DNA of 64,000 nucleotides from Chamaea fasciata (lineage: Eukaryota; Chordata; Aves; Passeriformes; Sylviidae): positions 45,897,744-45,961,743 of the forward strand of contig JARCOQ010000002.1 in assembly GCA_029207755.1 (NCBI GenBank), given 5' to 3'. Shown piece after piece: positions 1 through 14,723 of this stretch. Under the pieces are notes generated by a model, which saw only the letters and a list, made by a program, of their open reading frames with translations, was not told where the DNA came from and ran no database searches. The number at the start of each line of letters is the position of its first letter. Within the stretch, counting starts at the first letter, position 1. The position numbers were made by a program, and so were the translations under genes.

Positions 1-3000
1 CCACAGGATCATTCATATCAGTACAGACAGAGCTTAATACAGGACTGCACTCCGTGGAGTACAGACAGTTAAAAAAAGCACAAATATTTTGTTTAATATA
101 ACAAACTAGGCCAATGATTTTGCTTCCTGAGTAAGGTTAAGAATACAGAACTAGGGGCCAGATCTTCAGAATGTCAAACATTTTCATTTTTACAGAAAGG
201 ACACAAAACACTGTAGTTCCAGTTTGGTGACATACATGTCCACCTATCACAGGACATGCTTAAAGAGTACTAAGTTGCCAAGAGGAATCATGCCTTCCAC
301 CACTCTTTTTACTTAGGGGAATAAAGATGAACACAGGAATAACTACACATAGGGAGCTTTGAAACAGCACAGAGAAAATAGGTGCATTTATGTAAACTTT
401 CTCCTGAAAGCTGGCAGAAGGAGATTGCCTAAAGGACCTTCTTCCCTGGATAGAAAACCAGCTTTGAAACATTTCAGCCGGCATTATAATGAGCCCTTTC
501 CTATTACTTTGTGGTCTTTTAAGGTGAACTGTTGGGCAACTGATAGGCAGTGTGAAGTACCAGCGCACTACTGGGGCCAGAGGAGAGCACATTTCTTCCA
601 TATACACTTCTTTACTTCTTCTCTTAGAAGAGAGTTGCTCTTCCACTGCTACAATGATTTTTAAACACTGGCCTTCTTCAGACCATTAGTGTCACAGCAA
701 TACTGAATTTGACCACATCCAAGTCACAAGCATCAATGGAATTTGAAGCATCAGACAGAGCTACCTTATTATTTATTGCTAATGTAACACCTAGGTCACC
801 CATAGCCTCAGCTACAACTCAAAGATCTAAATAAGCCTCACATGAAACATCTCCTTAAAAAGATACCATAAAAATTGAGACAAAAAATGAATTGCTTGAA
901 GTTGAACTGTACTCGCTGACGCTTTTCATGACTTAAGCAAGATTAGAGGCAAAAAACCTGGGAGGAAAAATGATGAGTTGCCCATGCTGAAAAACTCATG
1001 GGCTCTAAAGGAAACAGAAAAGCAGCTTTTGTGAGTTAGATAGGATACTCTCCATGTGTACCAGAGCATATCAGTACAGCAAAGCTGATGCTTTCTTTTT
1101 TAAATCCAGCCATGAAAAGCAGGTCAGCTTACAGGAAGTTCTGCCTAGAGAACAGCTTTGAGCCTACGCATGTACACCTGACTTAATGATACAGCTTTTG
1201 TAGCAGCATGCAGTCAACGGTCAATTCACACAGTACATTTTGGTTTATCTTTTAGTTAAAAGCTAATATTTGGAAGCCTAAGTTCACTAAAATCTCTTTA
1301 GGATATACCAGAAGTCGATAAGGTTATATGTTTGATGTAACGGCAAAATTCAGGTAACAGCAATTCATTTTCAAATACAACACACTGAAAAAAAATCCTA
1401 TAGCCAAACAGGTATTGAGGTAAAAAATGAGCCCCTCGTTCAAATATGACCTGGCAACTAGAAAGCAAGATCTCAAGACACTGCAGAAGGGGAACGCACG
1501 TGTAATGTGAAAAGTACTCAAATTCAACAGACTCCATAGACATATAATGAATGCCTTCTACAAGCTGGTCTACACTGCAGGATACAAGGTATGTACATAG
1601 TACCTCTAAACAAACTGTGCCTGAGAGCCTGGGGGGTAGAGGGGGACGGATGGGGGCCATACACAAAAGGCTGGTCTCCAGCCTCCTAAAATCAGATGTG
1701 CCAATTGTTTTGCTAATGACAACTGCATATGTGAATCCACTGCAAGTTCACACATCACAGCCAAAAATGCTTGGATGTCTTGCTGCGCTACCAGCACACA
1801 CCTTCAGGGCACCTTTTATTAAACTAAGATTTAAAAAGTGATTACACTTCGTACACATTTATACAATTCCCTACACCCCATTTCTCCAAACAGGGTCAGA
1901 GTAGCCTTGCCAGGAGTTTGCTGGCTGTGATGCTCAAGGTATAATCAAAACCACAAAACCCCAGGAGGTCACAGCTACTCTAACCTAACATGAAAGTGTT
2001 CAAAACACTGATTTCATGAAGATGGAGAGAGATTATATAAGCAACTCTCCCATGAGTATAATGGAAAACCATAAAGATCGCAAACTACTAATTACCTTTA
2101 AACTCATATTCGACCATGACTTAAAAATAAAAGTTAGCAATTTGGATTCAAAAACCTGTAAAAACACATTGAATGCCAAAAAAAGTAAATTCCAAAATTT
2201 TCTGAACGTAAAAAATAATTTACATAGGACAGAAAAAAAATGCTTATTCTCAACATACATTTGGGTATAAAAGTATTGTAGACGCCCTGCCATTTAATGT
2301 TTAGGAGTCCAGATGTTATTCATGTTCACCTTGTTCAGTGAAAATAACACCCCAAACACAAACCAACATGTTGCTGAAGGGCAGAGCAAATAGCCTGAGG
2401 ACCCAACAGTTTTAACATACTAGAGACATAACTAATACATCATACTTCATACAGAATAAAGTTCAAAGGAATGACAAACATTCTGTGTCAGTGGCAATGG
2501 TCAGAGGTACCATGATGTTCCATCCTGCCCATGACCATCAGCAACCCAGATGCTGACAAAACAGATACCCTCAGAGGGTCAGAAGATGAAGCTGAACTGG
2601 ATTACAGGAAATCGAAGGGCTTTTACTGAAAGAAACCTTCAGAAAAATCAGGAACTGGACTAACAAGCCTCACAGAGTTCAGACAGAGAAGGACTAAGCT
2701 CCACATCTTGGAAAAGAATAACCCCATGTATTAATGCAGCCTTGGAAATGGTCAACCCATAATCTGGTCATGGTGGGCACTGGGTTTTGTGTGAGCCAGA
2801 AAAACACCTTTAGTGTCATCAAGGCACACCATACACTAGGAAGTGAACCAGGACACAAACGTGACCAGGATAGAGAAACAAGTTATTATCAGTCTTCTCC
2901 TCGGCACAGGTGAGGTAACATCTATAGTACTGTAAAGAGCCCAGCAGAGAATTACTTACATGGTCTAGGGTCTAAAATACGTAACATGTAAGAGAAGGTT

Positions 3001-5558
3001 GTGTCACCTGGGCTGGTGCAGGTAAGGGGCATTTTAACAACAACTCTGTACTACTGAATAACACAGTTACCTGAGGAGTCCCTGTCACATCAAACAATGA
3101 AACATGGGCCAATGGCCACAGTTTGAAAACACCCAGACCTACACCTGAAATCTCAGTTTAGTGACAATAGAGGGTCTTCCCTACTAAAAGACTGAAACAG
3201 TCCCTGAAGAGGATTCCCATGTGATTCTGTCACACAGCGAGGCCTGGGTGTCTAGCACACATGCTGCTTTGTGTGCTGAAGGTCTCCAATGAGACACAGC
3301 ATAACTGGGCACTGCAGTAGAGAAGTGATCTCATCTCCTTCCCCTGCACACAGTCATCATCCCATGTTATTGGAGCATCTTCCCCAGGTAAACAGTCTTC
3401 TCCTTCCAGCCTTGCCTTTTCCTCACCTATCAGCACCATCCCATCACTCCCTTTCTCTTGCCTGAATAAGACACTGGTATTGAAGTCATATAAATAACTT
3501 TGTGCATAATTTCTTTAAATTGAAATTTTTATATTTTAGCAGTGGATACATTAGGCTTGGCAACTTTAAAGTTAACAGCTCTTTGAGTAGACACTATAAA
3601 ATTTCTTGGTTATTTTTATGCCATAGACTTTTCAGCTTAAAAAACTCCTAAACATCTGGCATAAAAGCCAATTCATCAGAAGAAATAAACATATCTCTTG
3701 AGAAAGCTAGACAGCCAGTGTAGACTCAACAGAAACTGCTCTGATCCAGAAAAAAGTTCCACATGGTAAAGATTGTTTCCAAGATAGTCAGTTCTCAAGC
3801 ATTTACATTTTCAGCACTCTCCAAATTACTATTTCCAAACTGAGCAAAAAATTAACATCTTCATCTCATTAGTTCATAACACCTGATCATAACCTACTTC
3901 TCAAAGAAAGACCTTGTAGTAACAGACATTTCTAGTTTCTTTCCATTATTTTTGCTAGATAAAGGAAAATGAGTACTAGATCTAATTCTTGCAGTTTAAG
4001 AAAACTGAGCATGAATAAGTAGAATTGAAAATTGACTGTTAGCCTTGTTTTTCTACTAAACTTAAACATATATATTTGAGTTGGAATCTTCCTAAATGCA
4101 ATGTCACATATATTCACAAGTAAGGCCCACCAAAAGACAGAGGGTTCAAGAAGAACAAAACCTTTTTTAATTACATTGGGCCATAATCATCATAGACAAT
4201 GCTAACTTTTACAGTAAGATTTCCCAGCCTTTTATATCTCAGACACACTTTTATTCATTTCTATCCCTTCCTGTGCTTCACTACTTATCTGTGACATTTA
4301 TAAAACAGCATTAAGTAAGACACTAGAAGAGGCACAGATGCATTTTAAGTGGCTCTTTACTCAATTTAGCAGCTGACAGTAATCACTACAAACCCAGTCA
4401 AAAAACTAATCCTTCATGGAATTTAATGAGGCTTGAAAAAGGACCAGATGATTAGTCAGTCCTCTGTAGAACTGGGTTTTCCCAATAAGTTCATGCGAAA
4501 AAGTTTCCAAGGGAAGTTACATCCATATCATGCACAAATTATGAAAATTCAGCATTACCAACTGTCTTAGCATTATTATTCCCAGTAGATTGCATGGCAG
4601 GAGATAAAGAAGTCAACTCAGTTGTGCATGCTAATCAATGAATGAAGCAAACCATCACAGGAGCAACTGAGAGTCCTTTCTCCATCTGTAGCATTCACAC
4701 AGTTGCTGAAGACTAAAGGAATTGAAAATCCAAAAAGAGGAGGGAGAAGAGGGACCCTTTCATGACGACGTGGCCCAAGATGGAGTAATTGCTAGTACAA
4801 ACAGGCTTGCTTTCAAATATTTGTGGGTCAGAAGCAACAGCACAGCTCAAAGCAGCAGCAGTCACACTGTTTACTCTCCTTTTGACATAAAAGCCTTTTC
4901 CTCTGTGAACAGCTCTTAATGCAGAAATTTCTAAATCTATGCTAATGCCCAACAGAGCAATAACTTCCTTTGATTGATTCAACAGTACTGAAAGTACCAC
5001 GAAAAAAGATCAAACCAAGTATTATAAAAACAACCCATGTCCTCAATATGGTATGTGTCAGCATGAAAGCTGAAAGGAGCTGAACAAGTCAGCTACTAAT
5101 GTCTTGCATGGTTCTGAAAGTGACAGTGCTCTTAAGTGCTTGCAGATAAAAGCGTTTTTCTCAAGTTGTGACATCAATTTATAGAGCTCTGTAATATAAT
5201 GAAAGTTCTTTGATTTGACTTGATTTATGAAGCAAAAGCACTTCTGGTGTCTTCAGAAAAAGCATAGGAGTTTACAATAAACACAAGATAATTAACTAAT
5301 TTTGCAGCCAGTTACTTTCCTGAGATCATAATTAGAGAAAACAAACGTGATCTCGCACTTCCCTTTTTATGCTACTTAATATTTCTTCTTCTTTCTTCCA
5401 TTTCACTGACTCACCTTTCTTTCAACATCCTTTCACTGGAGAGATTCCAGTGACAAACTTCTGTGGCATTACTTTAGGGAAGACATTTTCAACTTTACAC
5501 CACCAGTCCCAATACTCTTTCTATCCAGCTGCTGTAGGATTCACAGAAGAACACTGAG

Positions 5559-5570
5559 ACACACACACAC
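5559..5570 (+). repeat. (AC)6 dinucleotide repeat
   Basis: Six tandem AC units. Confidence 0.75.
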
Positions 5571-5680
5571 AGAAATAAACCTGAATCAGCGGTGCATGAC
5601 TCTTTCAGGTCTGCCGGAAGTAGTACAAAATCTGGCTGAAATGTGTTATGTTCTACCCTTCCAGGGCTCAGCACAATGTC

Positions 5681-5698
5681 TTTTTTTTTTTTTTTTTT
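5681..5698 (+). repeat. Poly(T) tract, 18 T
   Basis: Homopolymer of 18 T, one of the few long T runs on the plus strand. Confidence 0.85.
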
Positions 5699-6012
5699 CT
5701 TCCCTGATGCATACTTTCTAATTGGAAGTTATTTAACTACTAGGAAAACAAATCTCTGGCTATATTTAACTGACCATGTCCCAGATGAACAAAACACAAA
5801 AGGATAAATGAATTGTTTCTTTAGGTACAGACAGATGACTAAATCCACCTCAGGGGAAAGCCATAAAGCTAGAGGAGAGGAAGAAATTTTTCTCTCTGGA
5901 TAACTGGTATACACAACAACAGGAACAGGATTCAGAAATCAGGATCCACTGTTCTGTCTTCTTCAAGTGGCACAATGTGAGATGAGTAGCATACCTTACC
6001 TAGACCTGATTT

Positions 6013-6034
6013 CAGGCAGGCAGGCAGGCAGGCA
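6013..6034 (+). repeat. (CAGG)n microsatellite
   Basis: Five tandem CAGG units plus a partial sixth. Confidence 0.85.
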
Positions 6035-6483
6035 GAGGGGAAACATTGTGGTTTTAAACTCCCGCAGTCTGAAGAGGACGCTTAGCTTAAGCCTGCCTCA
6101 TGTGGTGCCTTCAGCATACACACCAAAGCCATTCCTTAAAAGCATTTACACATATGGAGGCCTACTTCACGCATCTCAGACAAATTCAGGCGTAACAGCC
6201 ACTCATTAATCTCAGTCCTGGTCTCACCTTGGAGGTGACCAGCTAGAAGCCATATGTTTACAGGCCTTCAGCACTTCACTTGTTATGCAGGCTTTGGAAT
6301 GAATCATATTTCTGGATCTGGGAATCTCAGCTCCATGTAAGGAAATTGCTCACCTAGGTCCATAAAGGCAACAATTTTAAAAACGACAAAACTCTCCATT
6401 ACACAAATGCATAAATCCACTATGTGTCCTACTTTTCAGTGGTAGCCCTCTTCTCTCAATCAGATAAAATGAACTAGAAGTTT

Positions 6484-6530
6484 AAAAAAAAAATAAAATA
6501 AAATAAAAAAAGAAAAACCAAAACCCAAAA
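6484..6530 (+). repeat. (TAAAA)n / A-rich simple repeat
   Basis: A-rich run with TAAAA spacing, then aaaacc-type sequence. Confidence 0.85.
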
Positions 6531-7190
6531 TGAAGCAAACAAGCAAAAAAAGAAAGGCAGACAGGGAAGAACAAAAATATTAAAGTTCTTTTAAACAAGG
6601 ACCCTCTGAAAAAGTCAACTAAAAGTCAATATACTGAAGTCGTATTTACTGGGAAGGAAGAGGGGGAAGAAAAACAGAGTATGATTATTCTTAACCTCTT
6701 CAAATGCAAGAACTTGATGGCATCCAACGAAATTACCAAGGAAATTTAAAAGGAAAATACTTCCTCTGCAGAGTACATAACACCTTCTGTCCAGGGTGAG
6801 ATTACAGACTAATCTCTAATTGAGATTAGAGTTTAAACACATTCAGAGAAAAAGATTTAAAATTTATGAATGAGAAAAGATCAATGAAGGATTGTGAAAA
6901 CAAAATGCAGATACAGCTGCTGGCAACAGAGGTTTCATTCAGTAATTATACACACATTCCCAAGGCAGTCACTACTGGTCACTGTTTAAAAACAAAAACT
7001 GGATTACACTGGGTCTGGTCCAACACTGACATTCACATAGGAAAGCAGGCTTAAGATCATTAGCTGACAGCTACAGCAAATATAAGTTTCTACATGGATT
7101 TACTACTAGTTAAAGAACAGTCATACTGCAATGTCATCCATAAAGTTTGGAGATAGCCCACTAAAAACCTCTTGGAAGATAAAAGCTCAC

Positions 7191-7247
7191 CTTCTACTTC
7201 TAGAACTGCAATGAACTGGATAGCAATTTGTGCAGTGAATTGCAGAA
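7191..7247 (-). other. Candidate 57-nt cassette exon or pseudoexon of ATP8A2
   Basis: On the minus strand a long pyrimidine tract ending CTGCCTCTGCAG precedes this segment and AAG/GTGAGC follows it. Both sites look strong. Its 57 nt are a multiple of three. If joined to the two dangling bases of the 173-nt exon, it reads through without a stop and restores the same phase, inserting 19 residues that are cysteine- and serine-rich (SAIHCTNCYPVHCSSRS core). I do not recognise this peptide in any P4-ATPase. It would interrupt the P domain between VICC and VSPLQK. It may be only a chance pseudoexon in a very long intron. Confidence 0.3.
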
Positions 7248-9820
7248 CTGCAGAGGCAGAAAAAAATCAGTTACCACTGACAGCATATAGCAACTTAAAA
7301 AAAAAATATAGAATATCTTAAACATATAAGGAATTTTGAAAAGCTGCAGTATGCTTGAACATGGTGTCTTCTTGTACTCTCATTGTCTATGTCTTTCTCA
7401 GAAGGGGGATACTCAAAAAAGAGAAAAGCCAGCCTTTTCACAAAACTTCTGGATTCATATGCATGATCTATCATCCCCTTAGCTCATATTTTGCCACTTC
7501 CATATCTGGCAGAGAGTAGGTCAGTTATGAAACTACTGTGGTGTAGGGTCCCTTTTGCTACCGTTCTGTTCTAGGCTTAAGCAACTCCTCAGTTGTTGAT
7601 GAGACATTTGAAGGCTGCTGCAACTTTTAAGAAACCAATCTTATGACAGTATAACATAGATTGTAAGAAAAATATCCCAAGATAACAAACACTAATTGAA
7701 TAATCAGCTACAAAGAAAATGAAAATACCTAACCCCATTTCACTGCATGTGTACCACAGCTGCTTCTTTAATTCATCAGTCAGAGACAAGAAGGACATGC
7801 AACAGCAATGGAACACTTTGAACGGAATACTCAGCCTTTAACAGACTGTAGCCATTAGTACTAAGGAAACCCTCTCGAGAAATGAAAAGCATAGAAGAAA
7901 AATAATAAAGCCCAGCTATCACTACTCCTGAAATCTCAGACAGCTAAGAAGGAGAATTAAATTCTTCTTCCATGTACTTAGGTATTTACTGATACTTTTG
8001 TTCCTTTGCTTTCTGGGTGGCAGTTGTCTTAAATATCTATTTGAGCTAACACACTTCCAGAAGGCAAAGCAAACAGGAAACACAAAGGGATAGAGAGCAA
8101 AATCCCAAGGAGCTCTCACAGGAGAGGATAACAAAGATCTAATTACACCAAGATTTTCCTCCACAAGTACTCAGACATCATGTACATGCAAAAAGACACC
8201 AAATATTTCTCCTTAACCATTTCTGAGTTATCCTTTAACATAAAAAGCAATCTTAAAATCAGCAAAAACATTAAAACAGTATTTTACCAATTATGCCAGA
8301 TAATATCTTTATTCTCACTTGAAGTGAATGCTAACAGCAAATACACTGTGTAGCTCAAATGCATGGTATCACCTGGTCAGATGAGGGGTAAGAGTCACCA
8401 TTCACAGGAGAAAAGAATGAGAGGGCAGCAGTTTTAGTACAAGGCAGAGGATACTCAGAGCATGTGGTCTGCAAGTGTCTCATTAGAAATTGTTGTGGAA
8501 GTATTCTATAACAAAATGTTGGGCACCACTACAGAACTAAAAGATTCCAAGGTCAATGTAGCTACATTGGTTTGAATGGTTGTTACTCCATCTGAATAGA
8601 TGTCAAAGGGCTCTTCAATCTACACCTGGTATAACAAAATTTCCATCAGACAAACTAGATCCTCCTGCTACATAAAATTTCCTATTTGTCTCCTTGGCTA
8701 CTGTTTTACTTGACAGAAGTTCCTCAGCTTTATTACCAACTTTCTAAACAAGAATACTTGGTGGAAACCGCCAATTACTCCACTGAAGGATATTTTTCCT
8801 TCTGCTATGCATATTTGTTAAAAGGGAAAAGAACCTGTGAGAAGCTTTGCTTTCAGCACAGCACTATGGAAATCAGACAAAAAGCTTACTGCTTTTCCTG
8901 AATACAGGAAACAAATACTCTTCCCAGTGCACCAAAATCCCCAGGAGGCTTCCAGCAGTGAAATAAGGGAGCTTGATGAGCTCTGGAAGAAATCTACCAA
9001 CTAACACCATATTTCATCAAGTAGAACATAAGATGTTAAGGATCAGTTTTGTCCCAATCATTTTTCTCCTGTCCTGGAAAGAAAACTACAAAGTTTCTTT
9101 AAACCACGTTGTTAGCACAAAAGACAACTTTTTAAAAGGGCAATACACCTAATGCCACAGAAAACCCAGAAACTGCTTTGGCACATCCATGTTCCATTTA
9201 TGTTTGCTGTCTCCTGAAATCTCATCCCATTCCCACTAAAACTCCTGACTTTTAAAACAAAGAAAATGATAGAAATCTGAGTTTCTCTGGAAGTTTAATT
9301 AAAGGAAACCACACCAGTCCCAAAGGGATTAAAATATGGAGAAGTCAGTTTGATCCAGAGAATTGAATGATCACAAAAGAAAGTGATTATTTCCACTGTA
9401 ATGTTTACACCAGATATTGGCTGGATTCCTGCTCACATTTCTTTAATTATGCCTGTATAAACAGAACTATTACACATCCAATTCAGTACCATCTACAGTT
9501 TAGGGAAGAGATATCTGTAAAAAAAATATTTCTCATTAATGAAACAGCATTTTTCAAAGGGTCACTGAAAGAATGAGAAGTCATCTCCACCAAGCAGCTG
9601 AACCTCACAGAGCTGCAGGGTTCGGTGAGAATGACCTAAGCTGCAAGCACGTTAATACACAGTCAGCTTCCTTCTCAGCATCCTGTCAATACCACCAGGG
9701 GCTGGTCTTATTTCATTTACATATGTCATAAAAATCTTTCCTGGAGAAGAATATTACATTACCATATGCAGATTTTCAGCCAGGAAACTGAACTTGAGGA
9801 TAGCACTCATGAGACTCAGC

Positions 9821-9849
9821 TCTCTCTCTCAAAAAAAAAAAAAAAAAAA
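9821..9849 (+). repeat. (CT)n followed by poly(A)
   Basis: A short CT dinucleotide run runs directly into 19 A. Simple repeat. Confidence 0.85.
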
Positions 9850-9971
9850 TCCCCACAACATATCTTGTAGGGAAAGAAACAGGAATAAAGCAGACAGTAA
9901 GTTAGCAGACATTTCTTCTGCACTTTTTTTTTTAAACATTTTCTGTTCATAAAGACAGTTAATATCTGCAC

Positions 9972-9991
9972 CAAAACAAACAAACAAACAA
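9972..9991 (+). repeat. (CAAA)n microsatellite
   Basis: Four to five consecutive CAAA units. Confidence 0.8.
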
Positions 9992-11083
9992 GCAGAAGTG
10001 CAGCAGTGCCATCTTTTTATTCTGGTATGTGAACGAATAAATTAACACCAGCATTTCTCACTGCACCAGCATCCTGTCTGACAGCTGCCCTGCCAGGAAC
10101 CTCCATCCTCAATGTCTGAAAAAGCTAAGCCTGATATCCTGGCCAGTTTAGCCCTTGGGCCTCTGCTAGACAATCCTGTTAATTATGCCAAGGTCTGTTA
10201 AAGTTATATACAGGGTTCTCTCAATACATGTCTACTCAGCTAAGATTAACAGTCCTCCAATACTTTTAGTTTGTCAGGTCTCCAAATGAAACAAATTAAA
10301 GCCAATGGAGAGATACCAAGTGTCCCTTCAGCAACTGATTTAACACCACTGAATTACCGAACAGAATACCACAAGGAAATACAGGCTTTTCCACTTATTC
10401 ATGCACAGCATCACTGGATGCCCATAGTGCCTGTCTGGACACAGAACTAATCTCCCATATGCTCCTACTGACTTGACACTACTACCTACAACAGAGATTT
10501 ACACAGCTGGTGTCAAGGAGTTCATTATCCCCACAGATGGAGCAGCAGGCTTGCAGACTACCAGAAGCCTCTACTCCAGGGCTGAAGTGGATGTGAGAAA
10601 ATGAGTAGTTCAGGAGAGTACAGCACAATGTGAAAAGGAAAGCAAAGGGAAAGGCCAAAGAAGGTGAGAAGGTAGGCACTGGAAACCTCTAAGATACACG
10701 TACCCAAATGCAGGAACTGAAATATCTACAACTTCCACTGCTCAGCAAAAACCCAAGGACAAGCTGAGGGGCCTTTGTGAGAAGGAAAAGAAGGGAAAAC
10801 TGGGATAGGGGGAGAAAAGGAACAAACTACTAAAAGGTCATGACACGAGACGTTGCAGGATTTAAACACAGACTGAAGCTATTTCCTGTTTTAAAACTGA
10901 GAGAAAGTATTGATTAGTATCAAGGAGACTGATTTAGGATAACATAAATCACGCTTTTCAAGAGCTGAAATGTCAAGACTGTTTTAGCTCTTAGAAAAGG
11001 ACGGGGTTTTGGTTTTTTGGTGTTCCTTCAGTAACAGCTAAATAACAGATTAATGCAGTAGTAGAACACAGTTGTGAGGGTTG

Positions 11084-11098
11084 TTTTTTTTTTTTTTT
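11084..11098 (+). repeat. Poly(T) tract, 15 T
   Basis: Homopolymer of 15 T. Confidence 0.8.
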
Positions 11099-13242
11099 CC
11101 TGAGGAGCAAAATGGGATCTTGGTGGCAAAGATACTTTAAGACTTTTGGATTACAGTGAGCACAAAGATAGTTTTCAGTGAAATGGCATAAGCCCCCCAA
11201 ACCTAAACACACATCTTTTCCAGGCAAGAAGTGCTCTATTTGTTACATTTGGTCTTTTTCTTTAATTTAGATGCATTGATATGTAAAAAAAGAGGAAAAA
11301 TTAAACACATATAGCTTTGCATTGAAATTTTTAACACTTGCTTTCATCACTGAGTTCATATAGTTGTTTGCTCTGTGCCCCATTCCTTAGGAGTTTTTAA
11401 GGATTGCCTGTCTTTCACCTCTGCCAGTCCTCTCCATAAAACAATGCTAGTGCCCATTTATTCCAGCGTAAGTAATTTCCCCGGACTTAAGCACACTGTA
11501 CTTGTAAAGACTTTCCTCAGTCACAAGTTATCACCACACATTTAACAACCGCATCCTTTTAGCCCAATGTATTTGCAACATCACCCCACACATACACAGG
11601 GAGATAGATGGGGTTTGTCCATTATGACTATCCCTCACCAATTTAAGAAGAATTTGATCACTACCTGTGAATATAAAGTTAGAGAAGCAAACAACTGAAA
11701 CAGCCCAAAGTAGTCAGAGGTTTGAGCAATAGCTAGTGATGCAACACAATAAAACAAAACTACAGTTCCACGTTCTAGTGTGGTCTCCAGTCTGACACAC
11801 AACAGCAGTTAACTCTCCTCGGACAAGTCCTTCTGTTATTTACTCTGTGTAAAACACTGGCCTTGAGGCAAATTACCCCAATGTGTTCCCAAGCCTCCTT
11901 TTAGCTGACCGAAGTGTCTTCTGTTCATTGCAGCTCACAGCTGGACACACACCCGCAGATCCAACCAATATGATAACTGCTACGTTTCTCCTTTATTCTG
12001 TGTAGGATGGCAGGTTTTATATACTCTCTATAGTTTACACTTCCAAATACATTCTCATTGGTACAAGGCACAGGGAAGAATGCAAACACTCATTGTTTAA
12101 TAAACTGTTTAAAGTAGCTACTATGTCCACACCAATTACTATACTTGTTAACTACTATGAAACCCTTTGACCCTTGCAACACCTTAAGTGAAAATTTTCT
12201 ACTGCGACACACACTTGGCACTAATTTCTATCTGTGCCACAACCTCACAGGCCTCAGTGCCATGGCCTAGAGGCCTAGCATATTGCTCAGTCTGGATGAT
12301 TCAAGTACAACTCATCTCCTACACACACCACTTTCATCAACGTATCTATGATTACCTCAGTCTTTTCCTTTCAGTTCCTTAATATTACATGCCTTATTAA
12401 GCTGTTACCTTCCACCAACCAACACAGACTTTCATACTGTACTCTGGGAAATGGGGCTTTAACTCAGTCTGTATGAACTCTGCAAGTCTCACAAATAGAG
12501 GGAACTCCCCTGAAGAAGTTCTGCTTTCCCTTCGCCTAACTTCATTTTGATGAGCAAAGTGACATCTGTGAACACACCTGACAAGAATGCTGCTCCCATG
12601 CACAGGTTAATGACTCTTTCCCTAAATCACTGCCATGCCTCCAGCCCGCATTGCCTTCTGATCTACCATACCTATAAACAGATTTTGTTTTCCCTTTGTA
12701 GCAGACATGAGGTGTGGGAGTGTTGGGATCATCTAGGTGTAGAAGCACGTTCCTGTGTTGTGGTGTGCGCTTACCCCTACGCTATAAATCCCAGCTGTGG
12801 AGTTGGAAATGTGGAGGTCTGACCTGCACATCACCTCTTGAGTCCAGTGGTCTGCTTTCTCTCCCATTAGCCTCAAACCACTTTGCATAAAAACCTGAGC
12901 TCAAGAAGCTTTTCAGACCCAAGTCAAGGCACAGGTAGGTGAACACTCATATCTTACAGACCATGGATCCACACATCCTAAAATAGTGTTTGAAGAACTC
13001 TGCAATCTGCAGATGGAGTCTGGAGAAGGGCAAGAATTCCATCTAACTTTAATCTCTCTGGGCTCACATAAGTTCTTTTAGAACAAAAAAAAACAGGTAC
13101 TGGATATCTAAAAAGGGCAAGTTTCTAATTCCTTTAATACCTTGGTTCCAGTCTTCACACCTACACTTTCCATATTGGAAAGCAACAAGTTCTAGTAAAG
13201 CAATGCTTGTTCCTTGCAAAATTAAATTCATGGTTATTACTT

Positions 13243-13545
13243 AACAAAAAAAACCCAAACTAAAAAAAAAAAAAAAAAAACAAACCCAACAACAAAAAGA
13301 AAAACAGACACAAAAACAAACTAACCAACAAAAACCCCACCAAAACAAATCCTTCAAAAAACTAAAAAAACAACAAACCCCAACAACCAACAAAAAAATC
13401 CCCAAAACCAAACTACCAAACTAAAAAACCAAAACACCAAAAGAAACCCAACCAAAATGAAACTACAAACCAAAAAATCCCAAGACAAACAAAAAACTGA
13501 CACCACAACAAAGCAACAACATCCAAAAAACAACCAATTAAAACT
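13243..13545 (+). repeat. A/C-rich, G-depleted low-complexity tract
   Basis: About 300 bp of runs such as caaac, aaaacc and caacaa around a 19-A tract (13262-13280). Only seven G bases occur between 13261 and 13540, and none from 13308 to 13442. On the ATP8A2 sense strand it is a U/G-rich tract. Open frames across it are composition artefacts. Confidence 0.9.
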
Positions 13546-14719
13546 AGAAGCCCCACAAGTACTCATGATCCCTGCTTCCACCACTGAAGTGTCCACCCTA
13601 TATTTTCATAAGGATTAATTACAACTCATAAAACATCTTCTCTTTGTTCTGCAGTTCTCATACAGGTATTTTTCACACATATGATCTCTTAATATTTCAA
13701 CCAAGCCTTCTGTTCTTTGGACTAAAGGAGTTTCGTTGAAAGGAAAAAAATTAAACCTCTGTTAGAATTTTTAGAGTTAGGCAGATTTCAAAGTCATGCA
13801 ACGTCCTGAAACAAGTAATCTTCCAGCAATATGTCCAGCTTTTATTTTAACACAAATATAATAGGGAATCCAAAGCCCGTTCCACTGAAACTCTTCCTGG
13901 TTCAAAGCCTGGCGTTTCATCCAGCCCAATGTCCTTGGACTGTGGCACTAAATACGCTTTTTTCCCCCCTGCCTTGCTGCAATTATTCTGATTTAATTTC
14001 TTTTATTGACTTGGCTGCTTCACAACTTTTGATGTCCACCTTTGTGCAAGGCTTGGAAGCACCAGTTATACGGAGCCGTTCCCCAGTGGTCTGAAATGTA
14101 TCTCCTGATTTGCAGTACTTGTGCCTAGTGGCATAAATCCTTACCAGCTGCATTTAACCTTTAGTACAACTTGGAAGGGCCATCTGATTGCATCCACCTG
14201 CAGCTCCAGGGCCTTTCATGAAAGAGTCTTTCAAGAAGCATGTTGCATGGCTATCCAGTCCAATCCTACACGAACCCAAAACATCAAAGATTACCACAGA
14301 ATCATCTGGTGAAGCCACATCTATATTAAGACCCACCCAAGCTGGACTGGAACAAGAAGTGGTGAAAATTTGTTTGGGGCCTCCTCCACTGCCTGCATAC
14401 ACAACCTCCCCCCAAATCCCACCTATTACACATGATAGGAAGAAATTAATTAAACTGGAAAGTGGTGTTCAACATGTTCTAAAAGAGCCATTTCTGGATC
14501 TATGCTGTAAAACTGTGACCAGGGCTGGGTCCACGGGGCCCCTGCTAAGCTTCCTTCCACCTCCAATGAGAAAATTCATATGACCAAGATATTTAGACTA
14601 ATCTCTAATGCCTTCCCAGCTCAGAATTATATTATCTTTTAACCTGTTACAGACCTGTCTTGATCATAGTTGACTAACTCAATGTATCACAACATAAAAC
14701 AAAATAGAAACATAAGCTT

Positions 14720-14723
<4 letters not shown>

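Noticed and set aside
13354..13596. 80-codon minus-strand frame rich in Phe, Trp, Val and Leu (membrane-protein-like).
   Set aside because: It is the translation of the G-depleted A/C tract read on the other strand; the composition alone explains the hydrophobic protein.
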